Source of the DNA: Alitta virens
Lineage: Eukaryota > Annelida > Polychaeta > Phyllodocida > Nereididae
Direction of reading: 5' to 3'
NCBI GenBank assembly: GCA_932294295.1
Contig: OW028574.1
Span: 52,884,797 to 52,948,796, forward strand
DNA length: 64,000 bases
The notes beneath the pieces were generated by a model, which searched no databases, had not been told where the DNA came from, and saw only the letters and a program-made list of their open reading frames with translations. Below, piece after piece: positions 22,470 to 33,329 of this stretch. Each line of letters starts with the position of its first letter. Within the stretch, counting starts at the first letter, position 1. Both the position numbers and the translations under genes were made by a program.

Positions 22470-23900
22470 GCTTATATTTCTGACATACGATTGGTCTAAA
22501 GTGGGTCACGAGATACCCACATCCTAACTTGGTACAATAACCCTAATATAACTATTTCCTATTTTGGTTCAAACCCATTTATCAGACAACTCAACATATG
22601 GTGTGATTCAAAATAAGATTCCCAAGAAATAAAAAAACGCCGCTACTTCCTGCATGGTGGCATGAAAAGGCAGTCTTGCATAACAGTCATGATGAGTCAT
22701 CCGTGTGTGGGCTTTATTACTTTTTGTGAAACATGTTACATATAGGTATTTTATGAAAAACCTACAAGTCAGTAAAATTAATTAATAATTCATTCATTCA
22801 TTCACTGAGTTTTAGACATTTCCTTTGTTATAATATCGTTTACTACACAGTTAATGTAATTTTAGTTATGATTATCACATTTTGAAAATGATTGCTTCAT
22901 GCTTTCAGAATTACTTTCCACGATATTCATACATTTGTGCCTTTTTCAAGTTCGTATTGTTTCTTCTCCATTAGATGCAATGTGCAGCTTTTACAGCGGT
23001 TCTTTCCACAGCTTGGCTCTTGAAACTTTACAATCGTTTCTGATGAGCAACCAGAATGTTTTGTGGTCAACAGTATGCAGTACAATAAAGGGCTATTAAC
23101 CTGCATCTGATTCTTACACATATTACTCACACCCTAGATATAAGCATTTGAATTGTGAAAATCTAATTACAGTTGTAATTTAACAATAGCTATTATGCAT
23201 GTTTGAGGTACACTATGAGCTATTTAGTTTATAAACTGTTTTCTTGTATTCTACATTTTTATAAACTGATTACAATGTATTTTCACTCATCAACATTTGA
23301 GAGCCAAGCAGTGAAAAAAAACTGCTGTTTGATACTTCAATTGCAAATATACCACCAATGCAATTCTCAGATACATATTTTTCTCTCATATTTGCAAAGC
23401 ATCTTGTTTCTACCACATTACATGACCCACGCAGTTATGTAAGCATATCTTGCACCTTATGATGGCTTTTCATACCGCTGACTGCTGCTGCTGCTGCTGT
23501 GTCAAAGATATGCACCTCATCTGCAACATTCGCCGTCAAAAATGTAAAGGAAAAAAGGGAAGAGTGTTACAAAGCTGTATGAACATCTATGAAGTGTACG
23601 GCCAGAGTATGTTGGACAATGTAATGAGGTTGGCACCGGGCTTATTGATGTTTGACGCTCGTGACACCGCCTGAACAAACTTCAAAGAGAACCCACCCCT
23701 GCAATGCTGTCTGCTTTAATTACAAGCAGGATCAAGTATGTTGTACCAATGCATTGCCATTGATCCTGAGGATTCTCCCTCTGCAGTAATAGGGGGTGTG
23801 ACATTCATGGTCAGCGTCTCCAAGCACTAATAGAAATGAAGAAGCCCACTTTTCTTGGTGTGCTTTGTTACGAGGCACTCTGGAAATCTTTGTGGTCCAG
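22470..23900. other. AT-rich non-coding stretch
   Basis: I see no supportable gene. A (CTG)n run near 23,479-23,499 lies inside a 74-codon plus frame (23,450-23,674) and makes a run of six cysteines. A minus frame at 22,927-23,130 contains CGKNRCKSC, loosely like cysteine clusters of some retroelement proteins, too short to call. Confidence 0.4.
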
Positions 23901-23904
23901 ACAT

Positions 23905-24185
23905 TGGTCAGTTTAGAGCTGTTAAGACATAGGCCAGCTCCGTCGAAGTTCCTGGGTTCGATATCAGGCCAGGGCACTCTTCATGAGCTATGTACGTGTC
24001 AGCTGGATGACAGTAACATCAGGCATGAAATTTGTGATGTCTTGTATTCGGTGTCTGTGTTTAAGGCAACACAAGCAAACACAAAAGACCTTGCCCAAAG
24101 GGTAAACGGGTAACATGGTGTGGAGTCCAAGTCTCATCATCACATCATTATTTTTGCCTCTGACAGCTGATCATCTGACTAAATT
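23905..24185 (+). mobile_element. SINE-2: tRNA-like head plus core plus tail, most complete copy
   Basis: The head (about 23,906-23,975) carries the B-box-like GGTTCGATATC at 23,955-23,965 inside CCTGGGTTCGATATCAGGCC. CAGCTGGATGACAGTAAC follows, then a TTGTATTCGGTGTCTGTG-like core and GGGTAACATGGTGTGGAGTC near 24,105, ending in CTCTGACAGCTGATCA. The same order is seen in pieces at 0.3, 1.6, 19.9, 27.1, 28.2, 31.95, 48.1, 48.9 and 63.5 kb. The head looks tRNA-derived, but I could not fold a full cloverleaf. Confidence 0.55.
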
Positions 24186-24270
24186 CCCAGCTATATAGTA
24201 CTAGACAATTCGATGCAATAAAATTAGCTGTAGTAAATGATGTGTATGTTATTAGTCATTATGAATACTA

Positions 24271-24411
24271 CATGGCCAAATGTGCCATGTGCCGTTTCCA
24301 TGCGTTTGGATAAACGCATGGTTTTTGGGTAATTATGATGTGATGAAAACCATGCGTTTTCCATGCGTTTATCCAAACGCATGGAAAACGCACATGGCAC
24401 ATTTGGCCATG
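24271..24411. mobile_element. Nested near-palindromic MITE (141 bp)
   Basis: The left arm starts CATGGCCAAATGTGCCATGT and the right arm is its near-exact complement, ending CATTTGGCCATG. TA flanks both sides (24269-24270, 24412-24413). Inside each arm is a second inverted repeat, CCATGCGTTT with AAACGCATGG, so each arm also folds on itself. No coding content. The structure suits a very short foldback MITE. If transcribed, it would give a long hairpin RNA. Confidence 0.85.
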
Positions 24412-24413
24412 TA

Positions 24414-25197
24414 CACATGAAATAATTTCATTTTACATTATGTCTACATTGTATATCTTCTTTAATGAAAACTACAGTCCTGTCAGGTACCATCAGAGCA
24501 GCGAACTATTTTAGTCAGACACGTCTTTAATACAATGCAATCGCTGTACACATTATAATTTAGTTTTAAAACGAAATGACTAATAGACTATGAGCGTGGT
24601 AAGAAGCCTTGGGGAAATCAGTTAATTATATATGATTGTCAGCTTGACGACTTTCATTCTCAGTGCATAGTTATATGACTATCGGTGGAAGTGAATCTTT
24701 ACCAAATCAAGCGAGAAAACCAGGTAGCGCAAGTTGCATAAGTAGGCTAATTTGGAGCCATTTTACGGTCTACAACTGACAAAATGTTAATTATTTCCCT
24801 TTTAAGTGCAACGCACACTAAATGCCTTGGATGTATTATAATCATATTATCAATTTTCTGTAAACAGGGTTATTAAGTCATATTCGTTTTTATAAGTCCA
24901 TCATGATGTCATACAATATCGACTTTCTCTATTTCATTAGATTGTAGTGCCTGAAGAGCCCACTAGAGGGCGGGGTAAAAATACTTACAATGTTTATGTT
25001 TTAATGATTGTACCACATGTTACTGAGACAAAGATTTCCTTCCTTCCTACATTTCGCTAGCAAATCGGCCTTAACATTTTAGATTGAACCATATGTTAGC
25101 TAATTATTCCTACTGGGGATATAACCTACTTATCAGTGCTTATATATAATTCCTTTTTCGACGGCACGGGGATGCACCAACTGATGCGAAGTATACC
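24414..25197. other. AT-rich non-coding stretch
   Basis: Nothing supportable seen. Confidence 0.5.
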
Positions 25198-25199
25198 TA

Positions 25200-25590
25200 T
25201 AGTTAGTTTCATTAAAAACGACCTGTCAAATTAAACCAAGACAAAGCTAGATAACTTCTTCTATACAATGCTACCTTCCACTAAACGGAACTCTCTGGAT
25301 ATAGCTGGCTACTCAAAGTCAGATCTAAAAGTACATGCAGCACTATATGTTGTTTTTGTTGAAAGTTTGTCATTTTTCATTGAAAAGATGCATGTCATTT
25401 GTACACACCTTTACTATATATTGGATATATTTCTTACATTTATGAAGGTTTATATTTTCAGTGGTGGTAGTTGCAAGCCAACTATAAGCTAGCAAAGGAC
25501 AAAAGCGGCTGGCTTTAGCCATTTATAGCTACAGCCAGGAATAGGTCGCTACAGCTGTCTAGAGTCGACCATATTTTATGAAACTAACTG
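25200..25590. mobile_element. TA-flanked MITE, YAGTTAGTTTCAT ends
   Basis: 391 bp between TA at 25198-25199 and TA at 25591-25592. The left end is TAGTTAGTTTCATTAAAA; the right end is the complement of CAGTTAGTTTCATAAAAT. The first 120 bp match, reverse-complemented, the segment ending at 31,266. A 74-codon frame inside is not recognisable. Non-autonomous, Tc1/mariner-like by ends and target site. Confidence 0.75.
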
Positions 25591-25592
25591 TA

Positions 25593-26518
25593 TTTTGAAG
25601 AAGAAGATAAAGGTAAGCATTATCACTGGACATACTGATGGTTTTTAACAGGCATGTGCATATTTTGCAGGATCCTGCACCTATCAACGTGACCTATTTC
25701 TCTTTCTTTCAGGCAGCTGATAATTTGCAAATTACATTCTTTGATCCTTGGCTTTGTTGATCATTGGCTGCCAAGCCTTCATTCTTGGATTATGATACTT
25801 CCTGTCAGATTTACTTGGAGAGAAACATCAAAATTGCCTAGACATTTTATGAGCAGCCGAAAGCATAAGTTACACCAGGGACAGATTTCTGCGCAAGAAT
25901 AACATAACGAGGTTCTACATTTGCCTTTATTTCTCTGGGGCTGGCAAGATGGAGCCATTTCGTGTGAAATTATGAGTTTATGGTAAACTCACAGGCCTTG
26001 CTAGCGGCAGCTCAGTACCATTTTCTTCAACAACAAGAAATGAGGCGTTATAATGTAAAAATCCCACAACGGTGAATCCAGCTGTATATCTTTTCTTGTT
26101 CATGGATTGCTAATTTGTGCAGCGCTAGAATGTAAAATTCATATCCGTCCACCGAGGAACTACAAGAAAATATAAGGACTCTTTGTGTAAACTAAACTGC
26201 TTGTATTATCTATTTTAACTGTCAATTTTGCTATTTTTGATCTAAATTAATCTTATGTAAAATTTTGGTGATTTCCCACACATGTATTGTGTGTAAGCAC
26301 GAATAAATGATACATATATATAAGGATTTCCAAGCTGTGAGAAACTCTTGTCTCCATGCATCAATGATGTTGATCCCTCAATTAACCCAAATGACACATC
26401 TGGCAGACGTAATGAAGAGGTGATAACTCTGCACATTTACTGCATATATGAGTCATTTATACAATGTGGTAAGCTTACTTTTTTGTATTGAAGTTTTCCT
26501 AGTCAATATTTTGTAAAT
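25593..26518. other. AT-rich non-coding stretch
   Basis: Nothing supportable seen. Confidence 0.5.
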
Positions 26519-26991
26519 ACAGTAAAACCTGACTTAACGGCCACCTGCATAGAACGATCACCTACTTTAAAGACCACCTGCAAATCTCATGACTGAATTA
26601 TCCTTGTGTCGCCCCTCTATTGAACAGCCACCTGTTGTCTGCGGCCAGGCCATGGCCATATTTTTTTACCCTAAACAGCCAATTGAGTGACCTTCATGCT
26701 ACCAGACAGATGGTAAATGTAATTTAAGTTACACCAATAGCTCTTTTGTTGGTCTAAAATAGTTTTTTTTTTTAGGTATGCATCATTATACTGCATCTTT
26801 CTGTACTTCAATAATATATATCATTTAACTATTCGACTTGATTGATTTGAGACAGGGGCGGATCCAGACATTTTTTAACGGGGATGGGGCGGGGGTTGAA
26901 AAATTAAAATTTATTGCGAGGACCGCTGAATTTTTTATATTTTTTAATCAATGTACTAGGCCAAGTAGGCCCCAAAATCCGTAACTAAGAT

Positions 26992-27075
26992 ATAGATAGA
27001 TAGACAGATAGATTTAAGACAGATAGATAAATAGACAGACAGATAGCTAGCTAGCTAGCTAGATAGATAGATAGA
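26992..27075. repeat. (GATA/GACA/TAGC)n microsatellite
   Basis: GATAGATAGACAGATAG and AGCTAGCTAGCTAG runs end directly at the SINE-2 copy, as the 3' tail of that copy. Confidence 0.85.
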
Positions 27076-27131
27076 TATGGAAATTACAGCCCTCTAATGC
27101 AAGTTCTTGCCGTTGACGAGGGTTGATCGAC

Positions 27132-27202
<71 letters not shown>

Positions 27203-27262
27203 TGCACCCCTATTACACACAAGAGGCCGCCGAATTAACATCTAATCCGAACGACTGCAGTT
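27076..27262 (-). repeat. SINE-2 family copy interrupted by a (GA)n expansion
   Basis: CCCTCTAATGCAAGTTCTTG, GACGAGGGTTGATCGACGAG and GCCGCCGAATTAACATCTAA match the copy at 1.55-1.77 kb. About 65 bp of uninterrupted GA (27,135-27,199) sits between the two halves where the 1.6-kb copy has a short unique stretch. Confidence 0.6.
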
Positions 27263-27358
27263 ATCCCAGCATTAAGCGACCACCTGTCCTGAAACGCCGC
27301 GTTTATCAACTCCCTTTGGTGACCGTCTAACTTAAAGACAGGTTTGAGGGTACACTGA

Positions 27359-28011
27359 CAATCAGCAAAACCATATGACTTGCCCAGCAACATAAAATAA
27401 TGAAGGACCCAAGCTGATTGCAAGTCCAGTCGAATGCCCGGGACTTGCACAGTTCAATGTGGCATGACCTTTTTCTGCCCCAAACAAGATGCAACTGTTA
27501 AGCTAATTCGGACATCCAGGCTGATCAGGAAAATGGAGGACTTCCTTCCGGTCAAGTTAGCTTCTATTGAAGCCCCAGGAAGTCCTGGAGAATGGTCGGA
27601 ATGATACTATTGGGCAAGCATTCAGAGAAATTTGCACTTGAGAATTTCAATTCATTGACTCCAGCAAAAAAAAAAAAAAAAAAAAGAGGGGGAGGGGGTT
27701 TACAGTTGGCACAACACAGTCAATCACAGTTTCCGGTACTGTTTTCCTGTGCTGTTTTATCTGTGTAATTTTTTACAGTCACATCGAAATTTGTTGATTT
27801 TTATTATTATTATTATTATTATAACTGCATATTGCGTCGCTTCTCTTAAAATCACAGCAACACGCAGCTAGTGAGTAATACTATGGATTCCAGTGCCACC
27901 TTAAGCTTAATCCCTCCTACCTAGGATCCAAGCTTCTACTAACAGTTCGAATTTGTTGGTGTGGCTGTACATTAGGAGGCTGAGCAATATATTTTATAAT
28001 ACACTGAATTT
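27359..28011. other. Non-coding stretch with A-tract and (TTA)n
   Basis: No gene seen. There is a run of about 19 A at 27,666-27,685 and a (TTA)n run at about 27,802-27,822. Confidence 0.55.
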
Positions 28012-28148
28012 CTCCACTGGGTCCGGGGTTCAATTCCCGGTCGAGCCTAAGTTGGATGGCTGTTTCATCCATCATCTCATTGCCATGGTTCCTGCCTTTC
28101 CTAATTAGCCCAAAAGGTGCAGAAATACAGGACATAAATCCACCCAAA
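28012..28148 (+). mobile_element. SINE-1 copy, 5' truncated within the tRNA head
   Basis: Begins CCACTGGGTCCGGGGTTCAA, retaining the B-box arm and GTCGAGCC. The body continues through GGATGGCTGTTTCATCC, CTAATTAGCCCAAAAGGTGC and AGAAATACAGGACATAAATC. The order and spacing equal the 16.2- and 31.3-kb copies. Confidence 0.75.
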
Positions 28149-28209
28149 CATTTCAATGCCATTCACGAATGCCTGAAACTTGCCAATTCAGACAACCAGC
28201 TGGCAGAGG

Positions 28210-28390
28210 CCACTATCATGATATGAGATGAAGGCTTGGCTTCAGCATTATGTTACATATTTACAACATGAGTGGGGCTTTATCTACCCCAAAATAGACA
28301 CTGAGTACAAGGCAATACCAATTTAGCATCTCAAGCGAACATCATACAGTTCCGTGCCTGGACAGCCCAGGGCCTTCAAACTCATCAACC
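28210..28390 (-). repeat. SINE-2 family copy
   Basis: Reverse-complemented it reads a GCCTTGTACTCAGTGTCTAT core, a GGGGTAGATAAAGCCCCAC-like segment, AAATATGTAACATAATG and an AAGCCTTCATCTCAT end, matching the tail at 265-370. Confidence 0.6.
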
Positions 28391-28447
28391 ACTAGACAAA
28401 CTCAGTTGCTAAAATAATAACCTTCCTAACATTTTCTACAAATATTT

Positions 28448-28527
28448 TGTCTGTCTTAATAAGCCCAACAGGTGCAGAAATGCAGAAAGTTTAGCCCTAC
28501 TCCACCCGCCACCCACCACCCACCTAC
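28448..28527 (+). repeat. SINE-1 3' tail fragment
   Basis: CTTAATAAGCCCAACAGGTG, AGAAATGCAG and TAGCCCTACTCCACCCGCC followed by CCACC repeats match the SINE-1 tail. No head is attached. Confidence 0.55.
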
Positions 28528-28859
28528 AAATATTGTATATTTATTTATGTTGTCAGAATTTTCTGTTGTATGTTAGATTATTATGTTCCAACAGTAGGTG
28601 TATGAGGCAAGCTTGTTTACAAAGTGTCATGTAAATTATCAATAGAATACACCATGTTGCAAAAGTGTCAGACTACTTGAGAAATTATCATGTACACATT
28701 AATCTCATAACTTTTGGAGGGCGGTGTAATTCTGTCCTATAAATAGTATGAGTAAACTGGCTTCACGTGGTTCAATATCATTACAATATAATCAGTCGGG
28801 TAATAAATTCAGAGCAGTCGATCTCTTGTGGGAGAAATCAGTCAATGATGCAGATAGCG

Positions 28860-29130
28860 ATCTTTTGCCTGCATCGACTCATACATGGAGAGGAGCTTTG
28901 GACAACTTCTGATGGGAGACAGACCTTTGTGCATAGCTGCTATCTATGCAGTGGTACTGAGGGAGTGACAGTGATGAAGGAGTCTCTCTTTTGTGGCCAA
29001 GTGTGATGAGCCATCCCTCAACTGACAGATAATGAAGGCAAAAAAAAGTCATGAAAGGACACACACTATGGCTATGCAACACAGTGTGGAAAGCAGGCTT
29101 TGATTTATCGCACACTCTCAGAGCCCAATC
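28860..29130 (+). repeat. Diverged copy of a duplicon segment (matches 35,268-35,540)
   Basis: GACAGACCTTTGTGC, TGCTATCTATGCAGTGG, GAGTGACAGTGATGAAGG, AGTCTCTCTTTTGTGG and a GTTTGATTTATCACAC-like end follow in the same order as in blocks A and B. The frames of 107 and 60 codons here are artefacts of this repeat. Confidence 0.6.
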
Positions 29131-31079
29131 ACCCAGGCTGCAGAGGTTGCACCAAATGTCCCATACATGGAGAGCATTCTTCATTTGCCACGAGAGTTCC
29201 ACAAATTATCTGTGAGTCATTCGTACACTCAAAGAGATCCATGTGGAAATCCTTCGCGTGGAATGCTCTGTTGGATGATTGAGGGAAATCACTGATGCAT
29301 TATCTAAGATTAATCGCATTGCTGTAAGCAAGTATAACTGGCTTTGATGTTGAGCCATCTTTTCTTGTGACATCTTGCTGTACATCATCTGATAGATTCA
29401 CCAATGAAATTTTTCTATTCTGCACACTCTCTATACGGTCGTAGTTATCTTTGGTACTCAATGGTGATCATGTGATAACTGGGTGCTGCATATCCATACA
29501 ATTTGGCCAGTTTACATTTTGCATAGAATGATAGTTATTCATAGGATATTAAGGAGGTATTTCTGGCTGGCAGCTGGCAACAATTCAATTAACTCAGTGA
29601 AAAATAGATTACTTGATTTGACTCCCTGTTGTAGTTTTCGTGATAATATAATCATGCCTTTCATAGATATGAAACTGTAAATGATAACTATATCTTGGCT
29701 GATTTTAAACAAAATTTTGGATGGACACCAGCTTAACAATCATCTTTCTGAAACAGACAATCTTTTCTGAGAGTGACGTATCATGTACTCAGTTATGCCT
29801 TTTATTTCTGTCGGTTTTCTGTTGGTTAAGAAATAACAAAAATTACTATTTCAGTGTTAGTGGTCTATAATATTTATGTATGGTTTGACGACCATCATAT
29901 TTATCAATTGGTGTTATCATTTCACTTGGAGTGTATTGATGCAAGTCAGGCACCAGTCATATGCACTGCAACCCAACACACATTTGCCAGAAGCCAGGTT
30001 TGCTAGAAAGACTTGTCTAATTCTCTGGTTTTAGTTACACTCGAGGTGTCCGGGCATTAAGGACATTCTCTGAATTCTAAAGGCTCCAGTGCGCAGACCA
30101 CCTGTGGCCAAGACCTCTTCATCTGCTGGGAATCTATTAGCAACTATTAGCAAGATCCTCCTGGGCTGGTTAAAAGTGTCTGGGGGTCTGGAGTAACACA
30201 TAGATGCAAGAATTAAATCTCTGAAGGCTAGGCGTAATTGATCAATTTTAATGAGTTACAGAACTCAGGACTCAGAAACATTATGTCTAAATATCACATT
30301 AAAATATGTACATTTGGGAGTGGCCATCTAAGGCAGAAATTCTGCGGCTATCAAGGGCCACTTCCTAGTTGATAAACAAATGAACAGAATTTGTATAGTC
30401 AAACCATAACTGTATGTTAAATGTTATTTTGAAGGAGTGTGGCGAGAAGTTGTATTCATAGCAGCATTTTTTTTTGGGGGTGTGTGTTTGTTAATTTTTT
30501 GGAGCTGGATTAACTAGAACAATTCCTAAGCTAAACAGTAGTGGCTTAAATAGGAAACCTGCTGTAATCTTGTGTGTTAACCACTTGTAAACTGGCCTAG
30601 AAAAAGAAGTAGTAATAAAATTTCTTCGCAAGATGGCACTGATATGACACCTAGACAATAAAGATAGGTTGAACTAGATGTATTGATACGTTTTCTATAT
30701 TAGTATAACTTGCACATGTTACTCATTAAAACAAACAGTGTTCATTACAGTATTATAGGCGTAGTCCGACAAACTGCCTCACGAAGAGACGCATTCGGCG
30801 CGCTTGCAAATGACAGCAATGTTTCGGTCTATAATAGGCGTGTATTATTATATTTATATTATAAACTGTTGTCCATATGGTATTATTCAGTTGACAATAA
30901 GAAAATATTCTTGTGAAAAAAAGAAGATTTTTTTTTATATGAAGAAAAAAATAAAATAATAATAATATTCAGTTGAAGTTCACCATTTTAATACCAGTAT
31001 AATACCAATAAATCCCACAGACATATCAAATTCAGTAACTATAAACACATTTATCTATTTCTTTATTTCATATGTACCT
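29131..31079. other. AT-rich non-coding stretch
   Basis: No supportable gene. A small CpG-rich island (CACGAAGAGACGCATTCGGC, about 30,780-30,800) stands out from its AT-rich surroundings without explanation. Confidence 0.4.
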
Positions 31080-31266
31080 TTGTTATATAGTTACCACACA
31101 TCTACAAATCATTCAATACCTGTTGTTTTATGAATCCCTCCTTGAATTTTTCAGTAGCCAGCTATAGCCAGACAGTTCTGTTTAGAGGCAGGTAGCATCG
31201 TATAGCAGAAGTTGTCTAGCTTTGTCTAGGATCAATTTGACGGGCCGTTTTTAATGGAGCTAACTG
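31080..31266 (-). mobile_element. Second copy of the YAGTTAGTTTCAT MITE, partial
   Basis: Reverse-complemented, the end reads CAGTTAGCTCCATTAAAAAC followed by GACAAAGCTAGACAACTTCT and AACAGAACTGTCTGGCTATA, aligning closely with 25,200-25,320. TA follows the end at 31,267-31,268. The distal half is not clearly preserved. Confidence 0.65.
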
Positions 31267-31337
31267 TATGTCTATCAAAATATATGGTTATTACTGAAGT
31301 ATTAAGATAAAGATCCGTGCTCCAGAAAACAAGAGGT

Positions 31338-31495
31338 GGGGCCTAGCTCAGGGGTAGCGCACTCGGCTTCCAACCACTGGGTCCCGGGTTAAATTCCTGG
31401 TCAAGCCTAACTTGTATGGCCATTTCATCCATCTGATTAGTCCATCAGGTACAGAAATATATGACGTAAAGCCCTAATCCACCCACCAACCCATG
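31338..31495 (+). mobile_element. SINE-1 full-length copy
   Basis: The tRNA-like head (31,338-31,407) is GGGGCCTAGCTCAGGGGTAG through GGTTAAATTCCTGG to TCAAGCC. The body has GGCCATTTCATCCATC and CATCAGGTACAGAAATATAT, and the tail is TAATCCACCCACCAACCC. Its B box has drifted from the 16.2-kb copy, so it is probably older. Confidence 0.8.
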
Positions 31496-31594
31496 TTCCA
31501 CAAAATAACTGATCTATCCAAGAAGGATCTGATATACCTGATATACATATATGTATGGAATAGACATTTAAGCAGACTTCTCCCTACCATACTT

Positions 31595-31735
31595 ATGGAA
31601 CGATCATATCAGATCACTTTGGGTACAAAGACAAATTGCTGCTTATTAGCGACACAATGAAACTATAATGAGCCTGTCCAAAAGGCTCACAGCAACCCAG
31701 CAATCTTGTGAAATATTACCAAGAGGTAATTCTGC
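31595..31735 (+). repeat. Diverged copy of a duplicon segment (matches 47,530-47,665)
   Basis: ATATCAGATCAC, GACACAATGAAACTATAATG, AGCCTGTCCAAAAGGCTCAC and AGCAATCTTGTGAAATATTA match 47,537-47,660 and 62,990-63,110 in order and spacing. Confidence 0.65.
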
Positions 31736-31944
31736 ACTGCAGTATTGCTTGTGGAATCGAATATAAAATACATCAGGACGATCAATTTGGTCTCCTAATA
31801 TAATATCAGTCTTTACTGGAGTTTCATGGCAGTCTGATTAAGCTGATCAGATTATTATGAACAAGAAGGCGTTCCATATAATTTGTATCAATATTTTCTT
31901 GTGCTCCTTTCGTCCTGGAACACCAAAGTATGCCACCAGTATCC

Positions 31945-32110
31945 AAAGCTGGTCCGGTGGTTCAGATACAGATCAGCTCCAAGTAACGTCGTGGGTTTAG
32001 ATCCCAGACCACCCTTGAAAGTCCTGGGCCTCCTCATGGATTATCAGCCCTGTCGGTGAAGACATCAAACCCCAGTGGCTAACACAGAGCTTTGCACAAA
32101 GCTTCCTAAG
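31945..32110 (+). repeat. SINE-2 family copy, head region
   Basis: GCTGGTCCGGTGGTTCAGAT, then GTGGGTTTAGATCCCAGACC (B-box-like), then CTCCTCATGGATTATCAG. This parallels the head and start of the body at 23.9-24.0 kb. Confidence 0.4.
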
Positions 32111-33329
32111 TAGAAGCATGTTTTAAACCTTCTTTTCTTTTTTTTAGTTATCATAGCAATTACTAAGAAATTAAACTGAATGAATCATTTAAGAAGAGGG
32201 AGTTTAACACAGAATAGCACAAAGCTTTCAAAGAATTAAAAAACACAAGGAGTTAGCGCCTTTTAATTGATCGATTTGAGAGATTGAAAATGCTGCTGAC
32301 AAAACATAATTTTTTTGTAATGGTATTTTGGACCCCGCTCCACTGTACACATCTGACAATATCATTCAGAGAAATGGTCCAACCACCATGCTAGATTTCT
32401 GTAGATCAAAATGGTCAACAATCTTTTCACTATGCAGGAGCAAATCGGGTGATATTGACTAAATCAAACATGCTGATTCCAAATGTGGATCCAGAATTTA
32501 TTTAGTTGTATGCATAACTCACAATCCTGAGGTCCCAGGCAAACTCTTGACTTCAGATTTGGAATCAGGACACCCAGTTAAGCAGATCACCCATTGATTT
32601 TCCAGTAGGAGACGGAAATTTATTTTTTATTGTCTGGAGTCAGTAGTTGTAGGGAGGTTACAGTGATATCTGAAGAGATGATATGTGTCTTGATCACATT
32701 CTTGCTTGAAGATCAACTGTCACTAAAAAATAAATAAATGAATAGTTTACATTACACCTCTCCAGCCATCAACCCGAATTGAAATTAAATAATGAAACTA
32801 AACATAATCAAGTTATTATTTTCCGTATTTCCATTGTTAATTTTGCGCCATAAGAGGTTATTGGTACGAAATGTTGTTGCAGAAAGGCCCAAAATAGTAA
32901 AAAAAAAAAACGTTAAATATCATTATAAGCGGTAGTCTTGTTATTTTTTTTTTCAAGTTCCGGTTTAAATACCTGAAAGGAATTTAGTCAATTTTTTTTC
33001 TATATCCCTTCAAAATGTATCTATATACATTGATCCGGTCAAGATATAGTGTGGTTTATGGAAACAAGAAAACCACAAGAAAATATAGCACTGACGTTAT
33101 CCAGGCATCTGTGTTGACATTTCAGAGAAAATTACATAAATGACTCACAACCCTTCTCGATATTTCATGTTTGCTACTCACATTACAAGCACATCTATGC
33201 TGTCTTCTTGTATGGTGATGTCAGAGAATAATAATAATGGATGGGTATCTGGTACTTAAGAGACGTGATTTATGCTACTTCCACCCACATGCATCAATTG
33301 CCTACCATAATGATACACAGCACCATTTC
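32111..33329. other. AT-rich non-coding stretch
   Basis: No gene seen; several A- and T-tracts of 8-11 bases. Confidence 0.5.

Larger units (their letters stand above)
26519..27358. mobile_element. Old CAGTAAAACCTG element with nested insertions
   Basis: The left end reads CAGTAAAACCTGACTTAACG with ACCACCTG words. The right end, reverse-complemented, reads CAGTGTACCCTCAAACCTG, with GACCACCTG inside. Between them lie a GGGCGGATCCAGACA repeat (about 26,868-26,980), a GATA microsatellite and a SINE-2 copy, which appear to have landed inside it. Right-hand target site not preserved. Confidence 0.45.

Noticed and set aside
22927..23130. CGKNRCKSC cysteine cluster in a minus-strand frame, reminiscent of retroelement protein ends
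   Set aside because: About nine residues only, in a 67-codon frame with no other supporting motif.
23450..23674. 74-codon frame with six consecutive cysteines
   Set aside because: The cysteine run is a (CTG)n microsatellite read in one frame; the rest is not recognisable.
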